Assembly (NCBI GenBank): GCA_945952105.1
Contig: CAMFGZ010000015.1
Span: forward strand, 62,001-126,000
Origin: an uncultured Rhodospirillaceae bacterium
GTDB taxonomy: Bacteria > Pseudomonadota > Alphaproteobacteria > Reyranellales > Reyranellaceae
DNA: 64,000 nucleotides
Reading direction: 5' to 3'
The position numbers were made by a program, and so were the translations under genes. A model generated the notes under the pieces. It saw only the letters and a list, made by a program, of their open reading frames with translations. It was not told the origin of the DNA and did no database searches. Position 1 is the stretch's first letter. Each line of letters starts with the position of its first letter. This document shows positions 8,896 to 17,371 of the stretch, piece by piece.

Positions 8896-10989
8896 TTACG
8901 GCGCGGCGTGGCCGCGCCGCACCCATTCCTGCACCAGGAAGCGAACGTCGAAGATAGGCTTGCTGTCATAGCCACGGCCGGCCCAGCAGAACTGGCGCTG
9001 CTCGAGCTTGCGGTCCGCGACCAGCCTGATGCCGTCTTCCAGGGCGCCGCGCCGGGCCAGGGCAACCGCCAGCAGACCCTGCAGCGTGTCGCGCAGACAA
9101 GCGGTGTCCTTCGCCGGCATTTGCGCCACCTCACGCGGTAGCTCGCGCATCGCAGCCTCGATCTCGGTCGACTTCCCGTCCCAGGCGAGCGCATCGACGA
9201 CCTCGACCAGACGCCGGGACACTTCGAGCGCATCCGCGCTCCTGCGCAGGCCGACCAGCGCCGGAACGTCCGTGTCGTCGCCCAGTTCGCGCAACAGCAT
9301 GACGCCGACGAAGATGTCGGAAACGCCGAAGGCCCCCGCTCCGCCAGCGACGAACGCCTTCAGCATCGCCTTTGCCTTGTCGTCCTGGCCCTGCATCAGC
9401 AGCAGCCTTACGGCGGCCAGGTCCTTTGCCGGGAAAACCCCGAGATAGGCATCGAGCGACGCGATGGCGCGCGCCCGCGAGCCGGCATTCTCCTGCGCCT
9501 CGATCAGCGGCACGATGCGCCAGCCCTCGAAGTCGCCCGCGGCCGGATCGGATTCGACGAGTGCGCGGGCTTCCGCCGCCCGCCCGTCCAGCACCAGCCC
9601 CACCAGCTTGAGGCGGCCCAGCAGCTTCGGGTTCATGCGATCGACGCTCTGTCGCTCGGGCTCCGACAGGCCGGCCATCTGACTCGACAGGCTCGATCGG
9701 GGATACGAGGCGAGGAAGGCCATCATCCAGTCCAGGCTCAGGGCCTTCGCGGCCGGGTCATCGATCGTCGCGCCGGCCGCGACGCGCGCGAGGATCAGCG
9801 ACTGCTTCGCCCAGTACCAGGCAAGCACAGGGCCGTTGCTGCGGCGCGCTGCCTCGACTTCGGTATCGGCGGCCAGGATCGCGGCGTTCGTGAGGTCGAC
9901 CCCGTTCTCGCGGGCGCTCTTGTCGAAAATGGCGATCAACTGGTCGATCAGCTCGATCGACCGGTCGCCCCCGCTCGCACCGGCAACCGCCTCCGCAAGT
10001 GCCACCAGGTAGGGCTGCCCCGGCGTCGCCCCCGAGGCTTCGGCCGTCAGCTTGAAGGCCGATTGCCAGTACACGCTGCGCGCCTGCCAACGGCGCGCAT
10101 AGTCGCGCGCGAGCGTCCAGTCGCAGTCGCCATAGTCCGTCGACACGCGACGCTCGGGCGAGAACTGGCGAGGCTCCACCGCTTCGATCACCTTGCGGGC
10201 AAGACGCTCGACCTCCGCGCTGTCGCCGCGGCGGCTTGCAGCAACCGCGAGGCGGATCAGGATCTCCGGCCCGGCGGGTGCGCGACGCGTCGTCTGCGTC
10301 ATCGTGCGGTTCGCGCGCTGCTCGGCCTCGGCGGTGGCGCCGAGGTCGGCCAAGCGCGCACCAATCGTATAATCGAGTTCGGGCTCGGTGAGCCGGACCG
10401 CCACCTGCCGGGCCAGCGACCGGTGGCCGTGCTGGCACAGCAGGCTGATCCCCAGGCCGCGATTGACGATGCCCGCGGTCTCGCCGACGCCCGGCTGCAT
10501 CGACTGGAAGTACCAGGTCATCGCGTCGGGATCGTCGGCCCGCATGAGCTGCCAGAAATACTGCTGGTTCACGCCCTCGCCGGAGGACAGGCCGGAATAC
10601 TGTCGATCGACCAGGAAGATACGCTGCAGGTCGTCGCGATCTTCGGCGAGCGACTTCACGACATTGAGCCCGCCCTCGATCACTTCGCGATCGCCGGACA
10701 CGGGCTTGTCGCCCAGCGCTTCGTCGATCGCCCTCAGCCTGTCCGCCGCCTCGTACTGGCGATGGTTCGAGGGGAGCGACAGGAGTGCAAGATAACCCTC
10801 GATCTGCAAACGCCGCTTCAGGTCGGCGTTCGTCTCGCGCCGGGCCTTGTCGAGATGCGCGTCGATCAGTTCGATCGCCCGCCCGAGCGTGGTCCGCGCG
10901 GGCGAAGTCTGGGCGTGACCGATCGAGGCGGCGAAGGGCATCGCCAGGGCCATTGCCAAAACAGACTTGATCCAAAGCCTAGATTTCAT
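8896..10989 (-). CDS. Large secreted helical (TPR-like) protein, unknown function
   Basis: A 697-residue protein starting MKSRLWIKSVLAMALAMPFAASIGHAQ, a signal peptide cleaved near residue 27. The rest is Ala/Leu/Arg-rich with many short amphipathic helices, for example RAIELIDAHLDKARRE and AIASLDAYLGVFPAKDLAAVRLLLMQGQDDKAKAMLK-like repeats, consistent with a degenerate TPR solenoid in the periplasm. I recognise no enzymatic motif. Start 10989 is chosen because the signal peptide begins there; the frame stays open to 11058. The molybdenum hydroxylase gene diverges from it across 118 bp. Confidence 0.75.
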   Translation of the reverse strand: MKSRLWIKSVLAMALAMPFAASIGHAQTSPARTTLGRAIELIDAHLDKARRETNADLKRRLQIEGYLALLSLPSNHRQYEAADRLRAIDEALGDKPVSGDREVIEGGLNVVKSLAEDRDDLQRIFLVDRQYSGLSSGEGVNQQYFWQLMRADDPDAMTWYFQSMQPGVGETAGIVNRGLGISLLCQHGHRSLARQVAVRLTEPELDYTIGARLADLGATAEAEQRANRTMTQTTRRAPAGPEILIRLAVAASRRGDSAEVERLARKVIEAVEPRQFSPERRVSTDYGDCDWTLARDYARRWQARSVYWQSAFKLTAEASGATPGQPYLVALAEAVAGASGGDRSIELIDQLIAIFDKSARENGVDLTNAAILAADTEVEAARRSNGPVLAWYWAKQSLILARVAAGATIDDPAAKALSLDWMMAFLASYPRSSLSSQMAGLSEPERQSVDRMNPKLLGRLKLVGLVLDGRAAEARALVESDPAAGDFEGWRIVPLIEAQENAGSRARAIASLDAYLGVFPAKDLAAVRLLLMQGQDDKAKAMLKAFVAGGAGAFGVSDIFVGVMLLRELGDDTDVPALVGLRRSADALEVSRRLVEVVDALAWDGKSTEIEAAMRELPREVAQMPAKDTACLRDTLQGLLAVALARRGALEDGIRLVADRKLEQRQFCWAGRGYDSKPIFDVRFLVQEWVRRGHAAP

Positions 10990-11107
10990 CGTCGATGCTG
11001 GTCGCCAGAAGCAGTGTATAAGGCTCCCTAACGAACGACTGAGAGCATTTGGTGGCAAAGACTACAACAACCCGTCCCCTCGGGCACCGCGCCCTCTTTT
11101 CGCCCGA

Positions 11108-13405
11108 ATGAGCCCGATGAACGCCATGCTCGAGCTCGGTCAATCGATCACGCGCCGTGAAGATCGACGCTTCATCACGGGTCTCGGGCGATACGCCGAC
11201 AATACGGCACCCGCCGACGCCCTGAATGTTCTGTTCGTGCGCTCACCGCATGCGCATGCCCAAATCGCAAGCATCGACACGGAGTCGGCGCTGGCCCTTC
11301 CCGGTGTCGCGGCAATCTATACGGCCCGGGATCTGGTGGCCGACAAGGTGGGGCATCTGCCGGCCATCAGCGAGATCAAGGACGAAGCCGACGTCCGGCA
11401 TCGCGAGCCCATTCATCTTCCTATGCCGACGGGCAAGGTCCGCCATGTCGGCGACATCGTGGCCATGATCGTGGCCGATACCCTGGACCGGGCACGCGAC
11501 GCCGCAGAGGCCGTTGCCGTCGACTATGACGTGCTGCCGGCGGTCGTCACCGCGGCGCAGGCGCTCGCGCCCGGCGCGCCTCTGGTGCACGAGGATGTGC
11601 CGGGCAACCTCATGTGCCGATGGGGCAAGGGAGACGGTGCCGCGACCGACGCCGCCTTCGCACGCGCGGCCCATGTCTCGACGCTGTCGATTCGCTCGCC
11701 GCGCCAGATCGTACATTACATGGAAACGCGCGCGGCCTGGTCGAGCTACGACGCCGCGGACGATCTCGTGACCGTGACCTTTTCCTCGCAGGGCGTCCAG
11801 ATTCCACACCGGCTGATGTGCGAGCGCGTGCTCGACCTTGCGAAGGAGAAGCTGCGCCTCGTCACGGAAGACGTTGGTGGCGGCTTCGGCCCCAAATACC
11901 CGATCTCGGCGGAATCGACCCTGGTCGCCTGGGCCACGCGGAAACTCGGCCGCGGCTTGCGCTGGAGCTGCGAGCGCGCCGAGCTTTCCCAGAGCGACAG
12001 CCACGCGCGCGACCTCGTCGCCACCGCGGACCTGGCGCTGGACACCGAGGGGCGCTTCATCGGGCTTCGCGTGAAGGCCCAAGCCAACTACGGCGCCTAT
12101 GTCTCGATGTTCGCACCGACCATTCCGACGACCGGCCTCGCCAAGGTCATTTCCGGCCTCTATCGCATTCCCGCGATCCGTATCGATTTCGACTGCGCGT
12201 TCACCAACACCGTGCCGGTCGACGCAATCCGCGGCGCCGGCAAGCCCGAGGCATTGTTCCTGCTGGAGCGCCTCGTCGATCTGGCGGCCCACGAGACCGG
12301 CCGCACGCCGGTCGAGCTCAGACGCATCAACCTGCTGCGCGCCGACGAAATGCCCTATGCGGCCGCGAGCGGCTACACCTACGATGCCGCCGACTGCATG
12401 CGGCTGTTCGATACCGCGCTTGCTGTGGCCGACGAACCGGGTTTCGCGGCCCGGCGCACTGCGAGCGAAGCGGCGGGAAAATACCGGGGGCTTGGCTTCT
12501 CCTGCCATCTGCACGGCACCGGCGGCGTTGCCGACGAGCATGTCGTGGTGAGCGTCGAAGCCCACCGGCTGGTCGCGCGCGTGGGCACGCAGAGCCAGGG
12601 CCAGGGCCACGAAACGGTGTTCGCGCAGATCCTGTCCGCGGCGCTCGGCGTCCCGGTCGAGCGGATTGAGATTCGCCAGGGAGACACGCGCACCATCCCG
12701 CACGGCGGCGGAACCGGCGGCTCCTCCTCGACCATCATCAGCGGAACGACGCTGAAGCGCGCGGCCGACGTTGTAATCGAGCGCGGCCGCGATCTCGCCG
12801 CCGAGCGGCTCGAGACCTCGCCGGCCGACATCGCCTATCGCAACGGCGCCTTCGAGGTCGTGGGCACCGACCGGAGGATCGGCCTGTTCGAACTGGCTGG
12901 CTGGAGGCCGTTCGACGGTGATGCCCTCTTTGCCGACAAGATCGAGTCCTTTCCGACCGGCGTGATGGTCTGCGAGGTCGAAGTCGACCCCGAAACCGGG
13001 GAGACCCGCGTCGACCGCCTCCTCGCGGTCGCGGACTGCGGCCTGGTGGTAAACCCTCGCCTGCTGGCCGGACAGATGCACGGCGGCATCGTGCACGGGC
13101 TCGGCAATGCCTTGATGGAGGAAGCGCTCTATGACGAGGAGACCGGCCAGCTTCTGAGCGGCACGCTGATGGACTATGCCCTGCCCCGCGCCGATGACGT
13201 GCCGCCTCTCCAGGTCGAGACGATCGTGACGCCGTCGCCGAACAACATGCTCGGCTTCAAGGGCGTCGGTGAATTGCCGACCAACGGGGCGCCTGCGGCC
13301 GTGGCGAATGCCGTTCTCGACGCCCTGCGGCCGTTCGGCGTCCGCCACATCGACATGCCACTCACCCCCGCCAAGGTGTGGACGGCCCTGCACCGGCAGG
13401 GCTGA
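11108..13405 (+). CDS. Xanthine dehydrogenase family molybdopterin-binding subunit (solitary large subunit)
   Basis: A 765-residue molybdenum hydroxylase large subunit of the CoxL/XdhB/aldehyde oxidase type. It begins GQSITRREDRRFITGLGRY, has GQGHETVF for pterin contact and GVGELPTNG with the catalytic Glu at 722. The signature loop reads IRGAGKPEA (374-382), the xanthine/aldehyde-type loop, and not the Cys-containing loop of true CO dehydrogenase, so CO oxidation is unlikely. No small (2Fe-2S) or medium (FAD) subunit is adjacent. ATG 11108 is most likely; 11117 and 11126 are in-frame alternatives. It ends back to back with the tauE-like gene. Confidence 0.88.
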   Translation: MSPMNAMLELGQSITRREDRRFITGLGRYADNTAPADALNVLFVRSPHAHAQIASIDTESALALPGVAAIYTARDLVADKVGHLPAISEIKDEADVRHREPIHLPMPTGKVRHVGDIVAMIVADTLDRARDAAEAVAVDYDVLPAVVTAAQALAPGAPLVHEDVPGNLMCRWGKGDGAATDAAFARAAHVSTLSIRSPRQIVHYMETRAAWSSYDAADDLVTVTFSSQGVQIPHRLMCERVLDLAKEKLRLVTEDVGGGFGPKYPISAESTLVAWATRKLGRGLRWSCERAELSQSDSHARDLVATADLALDTEGRFIGLRVKAQANYGAYVSMFAPTIPTTGLAKVISGLYRIPAIRIDFDCAFTNTVPVDAIRGAGKPEALFLLERLVDLAAHETGRTPVELRRINLLRADEMPYAAASGYTYDAADCMRLFDTALAVADEPGFAARRTASEAAGKYRGLGFSCHLHGTGGVADEHVVVSVEAHRLVARVGTQSQGQGHETVFAQILSAALGVPVERIEIRQGDTRTIPHGGGTGGSSSTIISGTTLKRAADVVIERGRDLAAERLETSPADIAYRNGAFEVVGTDRRIGLFELAGWRPFDGDALFADKIESFPTGVMVCEVEVDPETGETRVDRLLAVADCGLVVNPRLLAGQMHGGIVHGLGNALMEEALYDEETGQLLSGTLMDYALPRADDVPPLQVETIVTPSPNNMLGFKGVGELPTNGAPAAVANAVLDALRPFGVRHIDMPLTPAKVWTALHRQG

Positions 13406-13415
13406 TCAGCCCTGC
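13396..13415. terminator. 20-bp perfect palindrome across two back-to-back stop codons
   Basis: A perfect 20-bp palindrome is centred exactly between the TGA of the molybdenum hydroxylase gene (13403-13405) and the TGA of the convergent tauE-like gene (read from 13408-13406). As RNA it could form the same GC-rich hairpin in both directions, but there is no U-tract. It may therefore assist termination or be a fortuitous consequence of the TGATCA junction plus flanking codons. Confidence 0.4.
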
Positions 13416-14197
13416 AGCAGGTCGATCAGTCCCCGGCCTCCGACGTAGAGCCCCGCCAGGATCACGAAGACGGCGAAGAGTGTCGTCAGTGCTCCCTTGC
13501 GCCGCGACAGGACGGCATTGGCGTTGGTACCCGCCAGCGCGCCCGCGACGCCGCCAGCGATCAGCAGGCCCGCCACGCGCCAGTCGACCAGCCCCGACCA
13601 GGCGTAGCTCGCTGCCGCCGAAAGTCCGAAGGCGGTTACGGCAACGAGCGAGGCACTGGTCGCATCCTCGAGCTTCATGTCGGTCGCCAGGATGAGTCCC
13701 GGGACGATCAGGAAGCCACCGCCGATCCCGAAGAAGCCGGACAGGAGGCCCACGCCCGCGCCCAGCAGCACGAGGCGCGGCAGCAGGTGTGCGGCGTTCT
13801 CGCGCGTCAGCCAGGCCGACGTCTGGCCGCCCTTGTCCTTGGGGCGCAGCATCATCAGGCCCACGACGATCATCAGCACGCCGAACAGCGCCACGAGTTT
13901 CTGCCCATCGACCGCCTTGCCGAACGCAGCGCCCGCGAATGCCCCGCCCACGCCCGCCAGGCTGAACACGATGGCACAGGGCCAGCGGATCGGCGCCTTG
14001 CGCGCATGCAGCGCCAGCCCGGCCGCCGCATTGACCGCGACGGCAACCGCCGCCGTCCCGATGGCGACGTGCGCCGACGGCATGCCGACGGCGTACAGCA
14101 GCAGCGGCACCGCGAGAATGGAGCCGCCGCCGCCGATCAGCCCGAGCACAAGGCCGACCACACCACCGGAGGCGAGTGCCGCGACCGGCGCGAACAT
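13406..14197 (-). CDS. Sulfite exporter TauE/SafE family permease
   Basis: A 263-residue membrane protein with seven to eight hydrophobic segments and the family's repeated glycine-rich motifs: GLVLGLIGGGGSILAVPLL near the N-terminus and LLSGFFGIGGGFLIVPGLI in the second half. The family exports sulfite, sulfoacetate or related sulfur anions. Its ATG at 14197 overlaps the TGA of the rhodanese gene (TGATG), so translation is probably coupled. It is the third gene of the bigR operon and likely removes sulfite or thiosulfate formed by persulfide oxidation. Confidence 0.88.
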   Translation of the reverse strand: MFAPVAALASGGVVGLVLGLIGGGGSILAVPLLLYAVGMPSAHVAIGTAAVAVAVNAAAGLALHARKAPIRWPCAIVFSLAGVGGAFAGAAFGKAVDGQKLVALFGVLMIVVGLMMLRPKDKGGQTSAWLTRENAAHLLPRLVLLGAGVGLLSGFFGIGGGFLIVPGLILATDMKLEDATSASLVAVTAFGLSAAASYAWSGLVDWRVAGLLIAGGVAGALAGTNANAVLSRRKGALTTLFAVFVILAGLYVGGRGLIDLLQG

Positions 14198-14724
14198 CAG
14201 GCCAGCGCCTTCCTCGCCGCGCGGTTCCAGGGCATCACGGCCAGCAGCTTGGCCATGCCGCACCATCCGGTGCTGCCGGCGAAGACGAGCCCGGCGCCGA
14301 CGAAGGCCGAGAGCGCGAAGAAGGATGGCGCGACCAGCAGGCCCAGCACGACGCCGAGCACCACGACGCTGCCGGCCACGATCTGCACCTGGCGCATGAT
14401 CTCGATCGGCTGCTTCCGGTCGGTCGAAACCGGAAGTCCCGCTCGCTTCCAGGCGTCGAGCCCGCCTTCCAGAAGATAGGCCTCGCACCCCGCGGCCTCG
14501 CCGAGGCGGGCAGCGTTCGTGCCCGTCCGCGCGCCGGAGCGGCAATGGAAGATGACCGCCTTCGCACCCGGCGCTTCGACCCGCTGCAGCGACGACAACG
14601 GCGCGTGCCGCGTGCCGGGAATGTGCTCGCGCGCGCGCTCGTCGGCCTCGCGCACGTCGACGAGAACGGCACCTTCTCCGATCAGCCGGCGGGCGGCCGC
14701 GGCATCGATGGTTGGCAGGGACAT
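14197..14724 (-). CDS. Rhodanese domain fused to DUF2892-type membrane domain
   Basis: A 175-residue two-domain protein. Residues 1-100 are a rhodanese fold (VLVDVREADER at 20-30, catalytic loop FHCRSGARTG with Cys61), which moves sulfane sulfur between thiols. Residues 105-175 carry two membrane segments and the STGWCGMAKLLAVMPWN motif of the DUF2892/YgaP-like domain. The layout matches YgaP-type membrane rhodaneses. It sits 24 bp downstream of bigR and overlaps tauE by one base. In this context it probably passes persulfide sulfur on the cytoplasmic side of the membrane. Confidence 0.9.
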   Translation of the reverse strand: MSLPTIDAAAARRLIGEGAVLVDVREADERAREHIPGTRHAPLSSLQRVEAPGAKAVIFHCRSGARTGTNAARLGEAAGCEAYLLEGGLDAWKRAGLPVSTDRKQPIEIMRQVQIVAGSVVVLGVVLGLLVAPSFFALSAFVGAGLVFAGSTGWCGMAKLLAVMPWNRAARKALA

Positions 14725-14748
14725 TGGAATTCCTTTCCGCGCGAGCCT

Positions 14749-15066
14749 TCAGTCCGCGCAATAGAGACGATGAAGCGTCGACAGCAGCGTTTCGATCCGG
14801 CCGTCTCCGATCCGGTACCAGACGGTCTGTGCCTCTCGCCGGAAGGCGACGATCCCCTCTTGCCGCATGCGGGCGAGATGCTGGGACAGCGCCGATTGCG
14901 ACAGGCCGACCTCTGCGGCGAGCGTGCCGACGGTCGCCTCTCCGACCTCCACGAGCTTGCAGAGGATGAGGAGACGGCGGTCGTTGGCCAGCGCGGAGAG
15001 GATGCCGGCCACCTCACCGGCCTTCGCCTGGAGGGCCGTGGGATCGATGGTTTGCTTCGTCTTCAT
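14749..15066 (-). CDS. bigR: ArsR-family persulfide-sensing repressor (BigR/SqrR type)
   Basis: A 105-residue winged-helix repressor with a helix-turn-helix at TVGTLAAEVGLSQSALSQHLARM (46-68). Two cysteines at 36 and 103 lie 67 residues apart, almost exactly the spacing of the redox pair in BigR and SqrR, where a disulfide or tetrasulfide forms on persulfide exposure and releases DNA. No metal-site CxC motif of ArsR is seen. Start 15066 (MKTKQTI) places the N-terminus at the family position; the frame stays open to 15177. It heads the operon with the rhodanese and tauE genes and diverges from the dioxygenase gene. Confidence 0.9.
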   Translation of the reverse strand: MKTKQTIDPTALQAKAGEVAGILSALANDRRLLILCKLVEVGEATVGTLAAEVGLSQSALSQHLARMRQEGIVAFRREAQTVWYRIGDGRIETLLSTLHRLYCAD

Positions 15067-15069
15067 TTT

Positions 15070-15099
15070 AGATATTGCTAATATAGATATTGCTAATAT
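15070..15099. promoter_or_regulatory. Tandem operator-like repeats in the bigR/dioxygenase divergent promoter
   Basis: The 61-bp divergent gap is strikingly AT-rich and holds two identical 15-bp direct repeats, at 15070-15084 and 15085-15099. Each contains the perfect inverted repeat ATATT-GCT-AATAT (15072-15084 and 15087-15099). This is the symmetry an ArsR-family dimer would bind. Being only a few bases from the bigR start codon, binding there would block both transcripts. Operator function is inferred from position and symmetry. Confidence 0.75.
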
Positions 15100-15127
15100 A
15101 TCTGTCAAGCATTCAGAGGAGAAAATC

Positions 15128-16000
15128 GTGACTGCAAGTCCTTTCATCGACGCCTTCTTCAACGAGGCGACCTTCACGGTGACCTATCTGGTGACCGACC
15201 CCGCGACGCGACGCGCCGCGATCGTGGATCCCGTCCTCGACTACGACCACAAGTCGGGCAAGGCCTCGACGAAGTCCGCGGAGCGTGTCCTCGCCAAGGC
15301 CGCCGAACGACAGGCCTCGATCGATTGGATTCTCGAAACGCACGCCCATGCCGACCATCTGACGGCGGCGCCCCTGCTGAAATCCCGGACGGGTGCCCGC
15401 GTCGTCATTGGCGAGCACATCCGCGACGTGCAAAAGATCTTCAAGGAGGTTTTCAATGCCGCGGACGTGAGCGAGGACGGGCGCGAGTTCGACAGGCTCG
15501 TTGCAGACGGCGAGACGCTGCCGCTCGGCGATCTCACGATCGAGGTGATGCATCTGCCCGGCCACACGCCGGCCGACGTCGCCTACAGGATCGGCGATTC
15601 GGTGTTCGTGGGCGACACGATCTTCATGCCCGACTATGGCACCGCGCGCGCCGACTTTCCGGGCGGCAATGCGGCAACCCTCTATCGCTCCATCCGGCGA
15701 CTCCTGTCCCTGCCGCCGCAGACACGCCTGTTCATGTGTCACGACTACAAGGCTCCTGGCCGCGACGAGTATGCATGGGAAACCAGCGTTGCCGACGAGC
15801 GGGCGAGCAACATCCATGTGCATGACGGCGTGTCGGAAGCGGAGTTCGTCGCCATGCGCCACAAGCGGGACGCCACGCTTGCCGCACCGGTCCTCCTGCT
15901 CCCCGCGGTGCAGGTCAACATCCGGGCCGGCCACCTGCCCCCGCCGGACGACAATGGGCAGAGCTATCTCCGTATCCCGGTGAAGCTCGCCACGGCCTGA
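15128..16000 (+). CDS. blh: Metallo-beta-lactamase-fold persulfide dioxygenase (ETHE1/Blh type)
   Basis: A 290-residue MBL-fold enzyme. The iron-binding motif is THAHADH (71-77), and the later ligands lie in HLPGHTPADVAY, VGDTIF and MCHDYKAPG. This class oxidises glutathione persulfide to sulfite with O2; in Xylella and Agrobacterium the homolog is called Blh and is repressed by BigR. The GTG start at 15128 follows AGAGGAGAAA at ideal spacing; the frame extends upstream through bigR but is not coding there. Together with the divergent genes it forms a hydrogen sulfide/persulfide detoxification module. No sulfide:quinone reductase gene is adjacent. Confidence 0.92.
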   Translation: MTASPFIDAFFNEATFTVTYLVTDPATRRAAIVDPVLDYDHKSGKASTKSAERVLAKAAERQASIDWILETHAHADHLTAAPLLKSRTGARVVIGEHIRDVQKIFKEVFNAADVSEDGREFDRLVADGETLPLGDLTIEVMHLPGHTPADVAYRIGDSVFVGDTIFMPDYGTARADFPGGNAATLYRSIRRLLSLPPQTRLFMCHDYKAPGRDEYAWETSVADERASNIHVHDGVSEAEFVAMRHKRDATLAAPVLLLPAVQVNIRAGHLPPPDDNGQSYLRIPVKLATA

Positions 16001-16054
16001 GATTGGCAGCGCGTTCCACTCCCGCTAGGGTCGTTCCAAAGGGAGAAGAAACGC

Positions 16055-17023
16055 ATGTCCAAGAAATCGGTCGCCGCGGTCGCGGGCGCGCTTATCGTGT
16101 TCGCCACCTCGGTGTTCGCCCAGTCGCCCTGGCCCAACAAGCCCATCAAGCTGGTGGCCCCCTATCCGCCGGGTGGCCAGACCGACGTGGTGTCGCGCTA
16201 TTTTGCCGAGAAACTCTCGGGCGTTCTGGGCCAGCAGATCATCGTCGACAACAAGCCCGGTGCGAACGGGATGGTCGGCATGGAGATCGTCAAGAACCTG
16301 CCGGGCGACGGCTACACGTTCGTCTACGTCAACTCGTCGATGATGTGCATCAACCCCTATGTCTACAAGAAGATCCCCTACGACGGATTCAAGGACTTCA
16401 TGCCGGTGACGCAGCACGGACTGGCGCCGCTCGCCATGGTCGTGCCGCCGTCCCTAAACCTGAAGTCGGTCAAGGAATTCGTTGAGTGGGCCAAGGACCG
16501 CAAGGGCAAGGTCAATTTCGCCTCCTTCGGCAACGGCTCGTCCTCGCACATCTGGGGCGAGATGCTGAACCAGGCCGAGAAGCTCGACATGACCCACGTG
16601 CCGTACAAGGGCGCGGGCCCCGCGGTACAGGACGTCGTGGCCGGCCACATTCCGATGACCATCCAGGACCTCGCCGCCAGCGGCGGAGCGATCAACGGGG
16701 GCAAGCTGACGCCGCTCGCCGTGACGTCCGCCCAGCGCTGGCCGCGCCTGCCCAATGTCCCGACCTTCGAGGAGGCCGGCTACAAGATCAACCTGACCGG
16801 CTGGAACGGCGTCATGGCACCGGCCGGCACACCGAAGGAAATCGTCGAGCGGCTGAGCGCCGAAATCCGCAAGCTGGTTCAGACACCCGAGGGCAAGGAG
16901 AAGCTGCTCGACATGGGCCTGATCGCCACCGGCACGACGCCCGCCGAGATGGGCGAGATCATGAAGACAGGTTGTGCCGCCTGGGGCGACGCGGTGAAGC
17001 GCGCCGGCGTCGAGCCGGAGTGA
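16055..17023 (+). CDS. Bug-family (TctC-like) tripartite tricarboxylate receptor protein
   Basis: A 322-residue periplasmic binding protein: signal peptide MSKKSVAAVAGALIVFATSVFA (cleaved near residue 22), then SPWPNKPIKLVAPYPPGGQTD, the hallmark Bug N-terminus, and VDNKPGANGMVG. Bug receptors bind small carboxylates or amides for TctAB-type transport, but genomes often hold many orphans, as here with no TctA or TctB nearby. ATG 16055 follows GGGAGAAG. The ligand cannot be predicted. Confidence 0.9.
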   Translation: MSKKSVAAVAGALIVFATSVFAQSPWPNKPIKLVAPYPPGGQTDVVSRYFAEKLSGVLGQQIIVDNKPGANGMVGMEIVKNLPGDGYTFVYVNSSMMCINPYVYKKIPYDGFKDFMPVTQHGLAPLAMVVPPSLNLKSVKEFVEWAKDRKGKVNFASFGNGSSSHIWGEMLNQAEKLDMTHVPYKGAGPAVQDVVAGHIPMTIQDLAASGGAINGGKLTPLAVTSAQRWPRLPNVPTFEEAGYKINLTGWNGVMAPAGTPKEIVERLSAEIRKLVQTPEGKEKLLDMGLIATGTTPAEMGEIMKTGCAAWGDAVKRAGVEPE

Positions 17024-17041
17024 CGCGGCCCGAGCTCGGCC

Positions 17042-17371
17042 TTAACGCCGCGACAGCCGATCCAGCGCCACCGCAATCGCTTCGCGGGTAGCGGCGGGCT
17101 GCTCGGCGATGGCATGCCCCAGCAGGTCGAGCTGGCGGCGCAACGTGTGCACCTGGTCGACCAGATCGACCACGGTCTCCACGGACTCGTCGTCGAAGCC
17201 CAGCTCGTCGACCAGCTCGCCCAGCAGCCGCGCACGGGCCACGTCGATCTGCTCGAAGCTCCAGTCATCGCCGCTGCCGGCCGGGCGCAGCAGCCCGCGG
17301 GCCACCCAGCGTTCGACATGAACGGCCGTCAGCCGGCCGTGCTGTCGCAGCAGGTCGTCCAGGGTCGTCAT
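17042..17371 (-). CDS. cbpM: CbpM-like chaperone modulator
   Basis: A 109-residue MerR-HTH-like protein with [38 protein letters not shown], the helix-turn-helix/CbpM core, then helices with [21 protein letters not shown]. CbpM binds the J-domain of CbpA and blocks its stimulation of DnaK. It overlaps the end of cbpA by 4 bp (ATGA at 17371-17368), the classical cbpA-cbpM arrangement. The longer frame to 17422 would overlap cbpA further and is rejected. Confidence 0.82.
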   Translation of the reverse strand: MTTLDDLLRQHGRLTAVHVERWVARGLLRPAGSGDDWSFEQIDVARARLLGELVDELGFDDESVETVVDLVDQVHTLRRQLDLLGHAIAEQPAATREAIAVALDRLSRR

